Of a stretch of DNA of 64,000 nucleotides, positions 17,561-24,480 are shown piece by piece (within the stretch, counting starts at the first letter, position 1; every line of letters begins with the position of its first letter). The stretch comes from Muriicola jejuensis (GTDB taxonomy: Bacteria > Bacteroidota > Bacteroidia > Flavobacteriales > Flavobacteriaceae): positions 149,430-213,429 of the forward strand of contig NZ_JAABOP010000003.1 in the NCBI RefSeq assembly GCF_010671595.1, given 5' to 3'. A program made the translations under genes and the position numbers. Under the pieces are notes generated by a model, which saw nothing but the letters and a program-made list of their open reading frames with translations, searched no databases and was not told the origin of the DNA.

Positions 17561-18142
17561 ATGCACACGACGATTGACGACGCCACACTTATCCGAAATT
17601 ATATCAATGGTGATGAGAAAGCCATTGAGCTCCTGATCAACAAACACAATCAACGACTTAGCAGTTATATCTATTCCAAGGTGAAGGATATGACGGTAAC
17701 CGAAGATATCTTCCAGGATACCTTTATCAAGGTCATCAGTACCTTTAAACGGGGTACCTATAATGAGGAAGGGAAATTCCTGCCCTGGGTCATGCGCATC
17801 GCCCATAACCTGATCATCGATCATTTCCGCAGAAACAAACGCATGCCCAAATATCAGGGGAACCAGGAATTCAATATATTTTCTGTTCTCACTGATGACA
17901 AACCCAATGCGGAGCGGCAACTTATAAAGGACCAGATAGACCAGGACCTGGAAGTTCTTATAGAACAGCTGCCCAAGGATCAGTTGGAAGTGCTGAAGAT
18001 GAGGATCTATCAGAATATGAGTTTCAATGAGATCGCAGAGAACACCGAGGTCAGTATCAATACCGCCCTGGGACGCATGCGATACGCCCTCATCAATCTG
18101 AGGAAACTCATCGAGAAAAATCAAATAGTTTTAACGAATTAA
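17561..18142 (+). CDS. ECF-type RNA polymerase sigma factor, copy 1
   Basis: This 193-residue sigma-70-family protein has region 2 (about 20-90, with TEDIFQDTFIKV and the -10-binding FLPWVMRIAHNLIIDHFR) and region 4 (about 125-185, with LEVLKMRIYQNMSFNEIAENTEVSINTALGRMRYALINLRK). No anti-sigma gene or membrane sensor is adjacent. Instead a 47-residue ORF follows after 69 bases. About 1 kb downstream a second sigma gene, about 70% identical by eye, has the same arrangement. The target promoters are unknown. Confidence 0.92.
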   Translation: MHTTIDDATLIRNYINGDEKAIELLINKHNQRLSSYIYSKVKDMTVTEDIFQDTFIKVISTFKRGTYNEEGKFLPWVMRIAHNLIIDHFRRNKRMPKYQGNQEFNIFSVLTDDKPNAERQLIKDQIDQDLEVLIEQLPKDQLEVLKMRIYQNMSFNEIAENTEVSINTALGRMRYALINLRKLIEKNQIVLTN

Positions 18143-18211
18143 TCGGCCCTAGGTCGAGGAAATCCATCAATCCTGTATCTCTGTCGTTATTTAGATGTAA
18201 CAAGAGATCAT

Positions 18212-18355
18212 ATGGAAAAGATTTACTCTAGCCCGGAAACTCAATGCAGGCTGATCACAAGCAGGCCAGAAACGGTCAAATTCCTACTGGACTATTCCAG
18301 GTCACTTCACATGCGTGAATTCAAGGGCATGACCATAGAGCAGAACCTGAATTGA
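18212..18355 (+). CDS. 47-residue protein paired with sigma factor copy 1
   Basis: An ATG frame of 47 codons starts MEKIYSSPETQCRLITSRPE and holds the core PETVKFLLDYSRSL before ending QNLN. A paralogue of exactly the same length (at 19326) follows the second sigma gene and shares MEKIYS, PET-V/I-KFLLDYSR-S/A-L and the LN ending. Conservation of protein sequence across a duplication that has changed the DNA argues that the frame is translated. It is small and soluble, with an amphipathic helix. A role in modulating the sigma factor is possible; I know of no described family. Confidence 0.7.
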   Translation: MEKIYSSPETQCRLITSRPETVKFLLDYSRSLHMREFKGMTIEQNLN

Positions 18356-18399
18356 TAAAGGCGTTTAATTAGGAAGTTCCAAATTTGTTTATGTGTACA

Positions 18400-18427
18400 A
18401 GCACTTTCTTCGGAAAGTGCTTTTTTT
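18400..18427 (+). terminator. Terminator with UUCG tetraloop
   Basis: A perfect 9-bp stem (18400-18408 with 18413-18421) closes a TTCG loop and runs into a 7-T tract. It ends the first sigma/47-residue unit. The rest of 18356-18673 holds no convincing gene; a 68-codon frame from 18393 overlaps this hairpin. Confidence 0.9.
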
Positions 18428-18673
18428 ATGGCCTTTCCCACTCTCCAAAATTGATGGCAGCACGACTCTTAAGAAGATCTTAAAATCCTTGCCATTGGCC
18501 AATTCCGACTTTCACATCAAGAATCGGGCATTTGACAACAATGTTTTTCCCGAGGAAGGGTCTTTGGGTACTTTTAGAATGTCATTGAAAAACAAGTAAC
18601 TCAAATTGTTCTGATAACCTTAGTTCTTTAGCCTGGCTGACGAACTAACAAAAACCAAAAAGATACTCTAACT

Positions 18674-19258
18674 ATGGAACCACAAAGGGACGACTCACTA
18701 CTAGTTCAGGATTACATCAGCGGGGAAGAAAAGGCACTGGAGATTCTGATCAACCGACACAACCAACGCATCAGCAGTTTTATCTATTCCAAGGTACTCG
18801 ACAGAGATGTTACCGAGGATATCTTTCAGGACACCTTTATAAAGGTTATCAAAACCCTGAAAAAAGGCAATTACAGCGAGGAAGGGAAATTCCTCCCCTG
18901 GGTGATGAGGATCGCACACAACCTGATCATCGACCATTTCAGGAAGAACAAAAGAATGCCCAAGTTCGAAGGGAACGACGATTTTAATATCTTCTCTGTG
19001 ATCGGGGACGATAAACTCAACGCCGAGAAGCAACTGATCAAGGATCAGATAGACAGCGACCTTACCCTCCTTATCGAGGAATTGCCAGACGACCAGAAAG
19101 AGGTCCTGCTTATGCGGATTTACAAGGACATGAGCTTTAAAGAGATCTCAGAGAATACAGGGGTCAGTATCAATACAGCCCTGGGAAGAATGCGATACGC
19201 ACTGATCAATCTCAGAAAGATCATTGACAGGCATAATATAGTTCTGACAAATTCATAG
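18674..19258 (+). CDS. ECF-type RNA polymerase sigma factor, copy 2
   Basis: This 194-residue sigma factor has the same two regions as copy 1: region 2 with VTEDIFQDTFIKVIKTLKKG and FLPWVMRIAHNLIIDHFRKN, and region 4 with KEVLLMRIYKDMSFKEISE and SINTALGRMRYALINLRKII. The two copies are most alike in the promoter-contact helices, so they may recognise overlapping promoters. They diverge in the first 15 residues and around the linker (GDDKLNAEKQ versus TDDKPNAERQ). Its own upstream region follows the terminator of unit 1, so the two units are likely transcribed separately. Confidence 0.92.
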   Translation: MEPQRDDSLLVQDYISGEEKALEILINRHNQRISSFIYSKVLDRDVTEDIFQDTFIKVIKTLKKGNYSEEGKFLPWVMRIAHNLIIDHFRKNKRMPKFEGNDDFNIFSVIGDDKLNAEKQLIKDQIDSDLTLLIEELPDDQKEVLLMRIYKDMSFKEISENTGVSINTALGRMRYALINLRKIIDRHNIVLTNS

Positions 19259-19325
19259 TTCGCAACAATTTTCACAATATTTCCATAGGCCTTGCGTTAT
19301 CTTATCATAACGACATCGCAATCCT

Positions 19326-19469
19326 ATGGAAAAAATTTACTCAACAAAGAAAAACGCTTGCGAGATCCCCAAAGCTGGGCCGGAAACCATCAAGTTTCTG
19401 CTAGACTATTCGAGAGCACTCAGAATCACAAAACACAGGCAGTTCAGTTTTGATCTGATCCTGAATTAA
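19326..19469 (+). CDS. 47-residue protein paired with sigma factor copy 2
   Basis: The frame starts MEKIYSTKKNACEIPKAGPE and carries PETIKFLLDYSRAL, ending FDLILN. It lies 67 bases after the sigma stop, almost the same distance as in unit 1 (69). Equal length and the shared core with the 18212 ORF support a real gene. The segment after the core (RITKHRQFSF versus HMREFKGMTI) is not conserved, which may reflect specialisation. Confidence 0.7.
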   Translation: MEKIYSTKKNACEIPKAGPETIKFLLDYSRALRITKHRQFSFDLILN

Positions 19470-19476
19470 AAACCAC

Positions 19477-19499
19477 GGCCCGCATCAGCGGGCCTTTTT
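19477..19499. terminator. Terminator shared by sigma unit 2 and nth
   Basis: A perfect 7-bp GC stem (19477-19483 with 19488-19494) has an ATCA loop and a plus-strand T run. The stop codon of nth (19485-19487) lies in the loop, and its final codons form one arm. Confidence 0.8.
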
Positions 19500-20147
19500 C
19501 TTTTTGAGGTATTCATTTATAACCGACCTCCTGCCAATAGTCCTCGTGATCACATCCTTCTCGAGGTCCCATCCGCGTGCAGGTGAATATTCCCTTCCGT
19601 ACCAAATGATCTGAAGGTGCAGGTCATTCCATAATTCCTTGGGAAACAGGCGTTTGGCATCCTTTTCTGTTTGAACCACGTTCTTACCCGAGGAAAATCC
19701 CCATCGATACATCAACCTGTGGATATGGGTATCCACGGGAAAGGCCGGTATACCGAATGCCTGGGAAACCACCACACTTGCCGTTTTGTGGCCCACCCCC
19801 GGTAATTCTTCCAGGAGTTCTATTTCCTGGGGGACCGTACCCCCGTATTGATCGACAAGGATCTGAGAAAGCCCGTGTATTCCCTTTGATTTCATGGGTG
19901 ACAAGCCCACAGGTTTAATGACCTCCCTGATTTCCTCCACAGATAATTTGACCATGTCATAAGGATTATCAGCCCGACTGAAGAGGAGGGGAGTGATCTG
20001 GTTCACCCTCACATCGGTGCTCTGTGCAGACAAAAGGACTGCAATAAGCAGGGTATAAGGGTCTTTGTGTTCCAGGGGAACCGGGATCTCAGGATAGAGT
20101 TCGCCCAGGGTGTTTATCGCAAAGGTTACCTTTTCAGATTTGGTCAT
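19485..20147 (-). CDS. nth: Endonuclease III homologue lacking the iron-sulfur cluster
   Basis: This 220-residue HhH-GPD glycosylase has the helix-hairpin-helix LPGVGHKTASVV with catalytic Lys121 and the Asp139 of VDTHIHRL. It removes oxidised pyrimidines and cleaves the abasic site in base excision repair. Where other Nth proteins have C-x6-C-x2-C-x5-C for a [4Fe-4S] cluster, this protein reads WYGREYSPARGWDLEKDVITRT-like sequence, and there is no cysteine anywhere in it. The catalytic residues are intact, so activity without the cluster is likely. It diverges from the peroxiredoxin gene. Confidence 0.92.
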   Translation of the reverse strand: MTKSEKVTFAINTLGELYPEIPVPLEHKDPYTLLIAVLLSAQSTDVRVNQITPLLFSRADNPYDMVKLSVEEIREVIKPVGLSPMKSKGIHGLSQILVDQYGGTVPQEIELLEELPGVGHKTASVVVSQAFGIPAFPVDTHIHRLMYRWGFSSGKNVVQTEKDAKRLFPKELWNDLHLQIIWYGREYSPARGWDLEKDVITRTIGRRSVINEYLKKKKAR

Positions 20148-20182
20148 ATATGATTACTTTTATGCTCACTAAAAAAATGCGT

Positions 20183-20632
20183 ATGAAAACACTTAAGGAA
20201 GGGGACAAAGTACCTCAATTTACCTCAAAAGACCAAGATGGGAACGAAATAAAGCTTTCGGATTACAATGGGAAAAAGCTGATCGTGTTCTTTTATCCCA
20301 GGGCCAATACTCCCGGTTGTACGGCAGAAGCCTGTAATCTCCGGGATAATTATACCGCCTTGAAGGAAAAAGGATATTCCCTCTTAGGGGTCAGCGAGGA
20401 TTCCCAGAAAAAACAGGCCAGTTTCAGGGACAAATACGATTTTCCATTCCCCTTGCTGGCCGATGAAGACCATACGGTCATCAATGCCTTCGGGGTGTGG
20501 GGGCCAAAAAAATTCATGGGCAGGGAATACGATGGGATCCATCGGATGACCTTTATCATAGATGAGAAAGGCGTGGTGGAAAAGGTTATAGATAAGGTGA
20601 ATACCAAGGACCATGCGGCACAGATCCTTTGA
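20183..20632 (+). CDS. bcp: Thioredoxin-dependent peroxiredoxin, BCP/PrxQ type
   Basis: From the ATG at 20183 (MKTLKEGDKVPQFTSKDQDG) the protein has 149 residues, the usual BCP length. Peroxidatic Cys46 lies in FYPRANTPGCTAEAC and resolving Cys51 five residues on, the atypical 2-Cys PrxQ arrangement. It reduces hydrogen peroxide and organic peroxides with thioredoxin. An in-frame ATG at 20150 would add 11 residues but leave two bases to the divergent nth start, so the inner start is preferred. A shared terminator follows. Confidence 0.92.
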   Translation: MKTLKEGDKVPQFTSKDQDGNEIKLSDYNGKKLIVFFYPRANTPGCTAEACNLRDNYTALKEKGYSLLGVSEDSQKKQASFRDKYDFPFPLLADEDHTVINAFGVWGPKKFMGREYDGIHRMTFIIDEKGVVEKVIDKVNTKDHAAQIL

Positions 20633-20650
20633 GGATTCTAATCGTTAAGA

Positions 20651-20678
20651 AAAAACCCTGACCAGAATCAGGGTTTTT
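20651..20678. terminator. Bidirectional terminator
   Basis: A perfect 11-bp stem (20651-20661 with 20668-20678) with a 6-base loop has A/T tracts on both flanks. It separates the convergent bcp gene and the 483-residue protein gene. Confidence 0.85.
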
Positions 20679-20686
20679 TATGACTT

Positions 20687-22138
20687 TTATTTCTCCACGA
20701 TCTCCTCCTGTCGTGTAAAGAGCTTTTTCTTCTTGATGATATCTGCGATCCCTTCCGGCAGCATTTCTTCCCATCCATCTTCTCCGTTCATGATCTTCTT
20801 GAGGACGTCCCTTGAGAAAATATGCATGATCTCGGGATCGTAATCTATAATGTCCATGACCTTTCCATTGTATTTGAAGAACTTGTAGAGTTCCTTCATC
20901 CTGGGGTGTACCTTGATATTGTTGCTGGTCATGATCTGCCCGGTCTCCGGATTCTTCATGGGATAGAGATAGACCTTCAGATCTTTGAAGAACAACTTTC
21001 CGAAAGCTTCCAGGATACCCCCGCTCAGATGCCTGTAGTATTTTTCATCAAAGATCTCCACCAGGTTGTTGACCCCCATGGTAAGGCCGATTCGCGCCTT
21101 GGTATAGTTGCCCAGGTACTCAACGAGTTTGTAATATTCCTGGAATTTGGAGATCAGAACCGTATGACCGAGGGAACACAGCAATTCCGCGCGGTCCATA
21201 AAATCTTGTTCGTCTATTTCCCCGGAAGCCTTGAGGTTAGCCAGGGTGATCTCGAACATGACCACGGTATTCTCTTCCTCCACGGTCTGTTCCCGTACGA
21301 AGATGTCATAGGATTTCTGGAACATGTCCATGTTAACCTTGGTCACAGGGCGGAAACTACCCCTGAGTGCCAGGATATTTTTCTTGTACAGGACCGCAGC
21401 CGGGAGGAGGTTGTTCCCGTCCGGACCGAACATCACTGCGTCGGTCATGTCATTTCTGATGAGCTGAAGGCTCATCAGCCTGTTGTCTACATTCTTGAAA
21501 TTGGGCCCCGAGAAATTCACCATGTCTATTTCAACCGTATCCTTGTCGATATGGTCGTACAGGTACTTCAGTAATTTCCTGGGTTTATTGTATTTGTAAA
21601 AAGCCCCGTATATCAGGTTGACCCCGACGATCCCCAGCGTCTCCTGCTGAAGTCGTGCCTCGTTCTGCTTGAAGCGAAGGTGGAGGATGATCTCATCGTA
21701 TTCCTTCTGGTTAGGGTCGAGTTGGAATAGGATCCCTACCCAGCCATGACCTTTGTACCGCTTGGAAAAATCTATGGTGGCTACCGTGTTGGCGTAAGTG
21801 AAGAAGAGGCGGTCCGGATGGTCCTTCCTGCTGATGCGCTCCTCCATCAGTTGCATCTCGTGCTTCAGCATTTTGTTCAGTCGGCTCTGGGTCACATATC
21901 TTCCATCCTTTTCGGTGCCGTAGATCGCGTCACTGAAATTCTTGTCGTAAGCGCTCATCGCCTTGGCAATGGTTCCCGATGCGCCCCCTGATCTGAAAAA
22001 ATGCCTCGCTGTTTCCTGCCCGGCCCCAATTTCAGCAAAGGTTCCATAGATCACAGGATTCAGGTTGATGCGAAGAGTTTTGGCCTTGATGGAAGGTATA
22101 TTTTCGAAAGCAGGATCTTGATTTAAAACGGACGCCAT
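20687..22138 (-). CDS. Conserved 483-residue protein of unknown function
   Basis: The protein is soluble, with no signal peptide or membrane span. Recognisable blocks are FAEIGAGQETARHFFRSGG (about 36-54), SAYDKNFSDAIYG, FFTYANTVATIDFSKRYKGH and the region around GPDGNNLLPAAVLYKKNILALRGSFRP. Homologues are widespread in Bacteroidota and other phyla. I recall names such as nicotinate-nucleotide adenylyltransferase or TonB-dependent receptor attached to them, but neither an HxGH nucleotidyltransferase motif nor a barrel is present. Its start is divergent from the MBL hydrolase, with a TAnnTTTG-type box 18 bases upstream. Function cannot be assigned. Confidence 0.8.
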   Translation of the reverse strand: MASVLNQDPAFENIPSIKAKTLRINLNPVIYGTFAEIGAGQETARHFFRSGGASGTIAKAMSAYDKNFSDAIYGTEKDGRYVTQSRLNKMLKHEMQLMEERISRKDHPDRLFFTYANTVATIDFSKRYKGHGWVGILFQLDPNQKEYDEIILHLRFKQNEARLQQETLGIVGVNLIYGAFYKYNKPRKLLKYLYDHIDKDTVEIDMVNFSGPNFKNVDNRLMSLQLIRNDMTDAVMFGPDGNNLLPAAVLYKKNILALRGSFRPVTKVNMDMFQKSYDIFVREQTVEEENTVVMFEITLANLKASGEIDEQDFMDRAELLCSLGHTVLISKFQEYYKLVEYLGNYTKARIGLTMGVNNLVEIFDEKYYRHLSGGILEAFGKLFFKDLKVYLYPMKNPETGQIMTSNNIKVHPRMKELYKFFKYNGKVMDIIDYDPEIMHIFSRDVLKKIMNGEDGWEEMLPEGIADIIKKKKLFTRQEEIVEK

Positions 22139-22156
22139 TCCTCAGGGTTTTCGCTT

Positions 22157-22164
22157 CAAAGTTA
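22157..22164 (-). promoter_or_regulatory. Bacteroidota -7 box for the 483-residue protein gene
   Basis: The minus strand reads TAACTTTG, matching TAnnTTTG, 18 bases upstream of the ATG at 22138. It overlaps the start region of the divergent gene. Confidence 0.45.
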
Positions 22165-22170
22165 ATAAGA

Positions 22171-22989
22171 ATGGGACATCTTTTAAATAAATATGTCATA
22201 AATTTGAATAAAATAGACGAGCCGTTGAAATTGACTTTTTTGGGAACCGGAACCTCTCAGGGGATCCCCGTAATCGGGAGTACGCATCCGGTATGCCTGA
22301 GTAAAAATCCCAAGGACAAAAGGCTCCGTGTTTCCGTTCTTATCTCCTGGGGGAATTACAATTTTGTGATCGACTGTGGCCCTGATTTCCGCCAGCAAAT
22401 GTTGACGAACGAGGTGACAAAACTCGACGGCATCCTATTTACCCACGAGCACGCAGATCATACCGCCGGGATAGATGATATCAGGCCCTTCTTTTTCAGA
22501 CAGGGCGACATCCCTATCTATGCCCATCAGCGAGTAGTGGACAACCTGAAGAAGAGGTTCGACTACATCTTTTCCGATATCAACCGTTACCCTGGCGCCC
22601 CTGCTGTTAAAGTGAATGTGGTCGAGAAGGGAATACCTTTTTCCCTGGGGGATCTGCAAGCACATCCGATCGAGGCATTCCACAACCGCTTACAGGTGTT
22701 CGGATATCGCATTGGCGGAGTGGCCTACCTGACCGATGTCAAAAGCATTGAAGATAAAGAAATAGAAAAGATAAAAGGCATTAAAGTATTGTGTGTTAAT
22801 GCATTGAGAAAGGAACCACATCACTCCCATTTCAATTTGGAGGAAGCCCTTTCCTTTGTGGAAAAGGTACAGCCTCAAACCGCGTATTTTACGCACATTA
22901 GCCATCATATGGGCTTTCACGACGAAGTGGAGAATAGCCTTCCGGAGCACGTACACCTGGCCTATGACAATTTAACGGTAAATCTCTAA
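22171..22989 (+). CDS. MBL-fold metallo-hydrolase (PhnP / cyclic phosphodiesterase-like)
   Basis: This metallo-beta-lactamase-fold protein has LTFLGTGTSQGIPVIG at the start of the fold and the zinc motif THEHADHTAGIDD (HxHxDH). Further ligands are in the IEAFHNRLQV, YLTDVKSI and FTHISHHMGFH regions. The GTGTSQG-PV opening and overall pattern resemble PhnP-type phosphoribosyl cyclic phosphodiesterases and related phosphohydrolases, and no phn genes are near. The 272-residue frame has an N-terminal extension of about 18 residues before the conserved LKLTFLG. A TTG at 22225 could be the true start. Confidence 0.85.
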   Translation: MGHLLNKYVINLNKIDEPLKLTFLGTGTSQGIPVIGSTHPVCLSKNPKDKRLRVSVLISWGNYNFVIDCGPDFRQQMLTNEVTKLDGILFTHEHADHTAGIDDIRPFFFRQGDIPIYAHQRVVDNLKKRFDYIFSDINRYPGAPAVKVNVVEKGIPFSLGDLQAHPIEAFHNRLQVFGYRIGGVAYLTDVKSIEDKEIEKIKGIKVLCVNALRKEPHHSHFNLEEALSFVEKVQPQTAYFTHISHHMGFHDEVENSLPEHVHLAYDNLTVNL

Positions 22990-22991
22990 GA

Positions 22992-23486
22992 ATGAAAGCA
23001 CGAATATTTTTATACCTCTTTATTTTTTCTTCCCTGATCGCCTTGTATATCTATGTGAGTTATTCGAGTCAGGTCGAGGTGGGGAAGGAAAAGATATCAT
23101 CTCTGGAGTTGGAAAAGCAGCAGCTTGAGGATTCCCTAAAAACCTCCAGGCTCAAAGTACTCGACCTCCAGTATTTCTCATTGGAGAACAACGATGACGC
23201 CCTGGCGTATTACGATCATCTTTCCCTGGCAGATCCTTCCCGCTATATTGCCGATAAACTGCTTGAGACCAATGAGCGCAAAGGGGACAATCCGCTGATC
23301 CCCTATGAAGGGATGGAGAGCAATTTCAAGATCAACAAGATACAGATCCTGAACCACAGATGGATCATTGCCGATTTTTCAGATGGTAGATTCTGGGGAG
23401 AACTCTTCATCAGATATGAGCTCAAGGATGACCTTTCTGTGGATTTCACCCTCTTAGACCATCTCCTCTATACCCGCAGCAATTAG
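22992..23486 (+). CDS. Membrane-anchored protein of unknown function
   Basis: This 164-residue protein has a single N-terminal membrane helix (IFLYLFIFSSLIALYIYVSY), a short coiled coil with Glu/Leu/Lys heptads (about 33-60), and a soluble domain rich in aromatic residues. The bulk should face the periplasm. It starts two bases after the MBL hydrolase stop, so the two are co-transcribed. Its end overlaps the convergent hydrolase gene by 4 bases. Not recognised. Confidence 0.7.
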   Translation: MKARIFLYLFIFSSLIALYIYVSYSSQVEVGKEKISSLELEKQQLEDSLKTSRLKVLDLQYFSLENNDDALAYYDHLSLADPSRYIADKLLETNERKGDNPLIPYEGMESNFKINKIQILNHRWIIADFSDGRFWGELFIRYELKDDLSVDFTLLDHLLYTRSN

Positions 23487-24142
23487 AGGTGTTTGGCCAG
23501 CCAGGTGTTCATGGAGTAAAAATTTTCCCTTGAGACCCCATGCCCTGTGGGAAATTCCTCAAAGGCATAGGAGATCCCCAACCGATCCAGAATGGCCGGT
23601 GTTCTGCTCGCCCAGGATAAGGGGATGACAGGGTCTAATTGTCCGTGAGAGACGTACATCTTAAGGTGGCTGTGATCTTTTTTGTCATAACCCGCCGAAA
23701 GGATATTTTCATCTACGTATCCGCTTAATCCCACCACATTCTGAATCATTTCCGGATAGGAGAGCGCCAGGGCGAAACTCAGTACCGTACCCTGGCTGAA
23801 ACCCAGTAAACTGATCCTGGTCTCATCAAGGGAGTAGGCATCTATGGCTTCCTTGATAAAGAGCATCATTTTCTGGACTGACGCACGCGCCTGTTCGGTG
23901 TCACTCCATTTGCCGAAATTGGCATCAAAATCGATCTGGTACCAGGCGAAGCCATAGGGGGGAAGACGGTATGGTGCCCTTGCAGAAATAACGCACAACT
24001 CTTCGGGTAATTCCGGGGCAAAGGAAAAAAGGTCTTCCTCGTTACTCCCGTAACCGTGGAACAGAAAAATCGCCGGGGATTTGACCGTGCTCTTTGCAGG
24101 CGGCCTGATGAGATGCTCCAAACTCAGGTGCTGTGTGGTCAT
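23483..24142 (-). CDS. Alpha/beta hydrolase, carboxylesterase/phospholipase type
   Basis: This 219-residue esterase of the abhydrolase_2 family has the nucleophile Ser116 in GFSQG, Asp170 in HGQLDPVIP and His201 in PTGHGVS. Oxyanion-hole sequence FLFHGYGSNEEDL follows the first strand. Homologues hydrolyse short-chain esters or lysophospholipids in the cytoplasm, and no signal peptide is seen. It is the last gene of a minus-strand operon with the DUF4870-like, dihydroorotase-like and BatA genes, one base apart from its neighbour. Confidence 0.88.
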   Translation of the reverse strand: MTTQHLSLEHLIRPPAKSTVKSPAIFLFHGYGSNEEDLFSFAPELPEELCVISARAPYRLPPYGFAWYQIDFDANFGKWSDTEQARASVQKMMLFIKEAIDAYSLDETRISLLGFSQGTVLSFALALSYPEMIQNVVGLSGYVDENILSAGYDKKDHSHLKMYVSHGQLDPVIPLSWASRTPAILDRLGISYAFEEFPTGHGVSRENFYSMNTWLAKHL

Positions 24143-24143
24143 G

Positions 24144-24473
24144 CTATTGTATAAAGGTGAACCATTTCTGGAAGTAATTCCCGATCACAGGCATCGCGTT
24201 GGCCTTCCCGCTTATGGCTCCCAGAAAACCGTAAAGCCACATCACAAAATAGAAGACATACAGGGCAAGGAGTGCGTATTCGTAGAACCATACACTTAGA
24301 AACAGAGCCACACCGAGGAACAGCAAATGGATCCCAAAGGCCTGTCGTATGTGAAACCTGGCAAAGGAATTCTTAGGCTCCAGATTCATGGTGATCGCAA
24401 TCAGGGCCCCTACCATCGTGATGTAGGCAATTATAGCCGTGGTCTTGCCTTCGTTGATTTCTTGCGGGTCCAT
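24144..24473 (-). CDS. DUF4870/Tic20-like small membrane protein
   Basis: This 109-residue protein has three to four membrane helices: AIIAYITMVGALIAITMNL, IHLLFLGVALFLSVWFYEY and LLALYVFYFVMWLYGFLGAI. The FARFHIRQAFGIHLL motif between helices one and two is the signature of the DUF4870/Tic20-like group. Function is unknown in bacteria. Spacing of 7 and 1 bases to its neighbours places it inside the operon. Confidence 0.78.
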   Translation of the reverse strand: MDPQEINEGKTTAIIAYITMVGALIAITMNLEPKNSFARFHIRQAFGIHLLFLGVALFLSVWFYEYALLALYVFYFVMWLYGFLGAISGKANAMPVIGNYFQKWFTFIQ

Positions 24474-24480
24474 GAATTCC

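Noticed and set aside
18393..18599. 68-codon plus-strand frame between the two sigma units
   Set aside because: It begins inside the UUCG terminator hairpin, has no conserved features and no promoter of its own.
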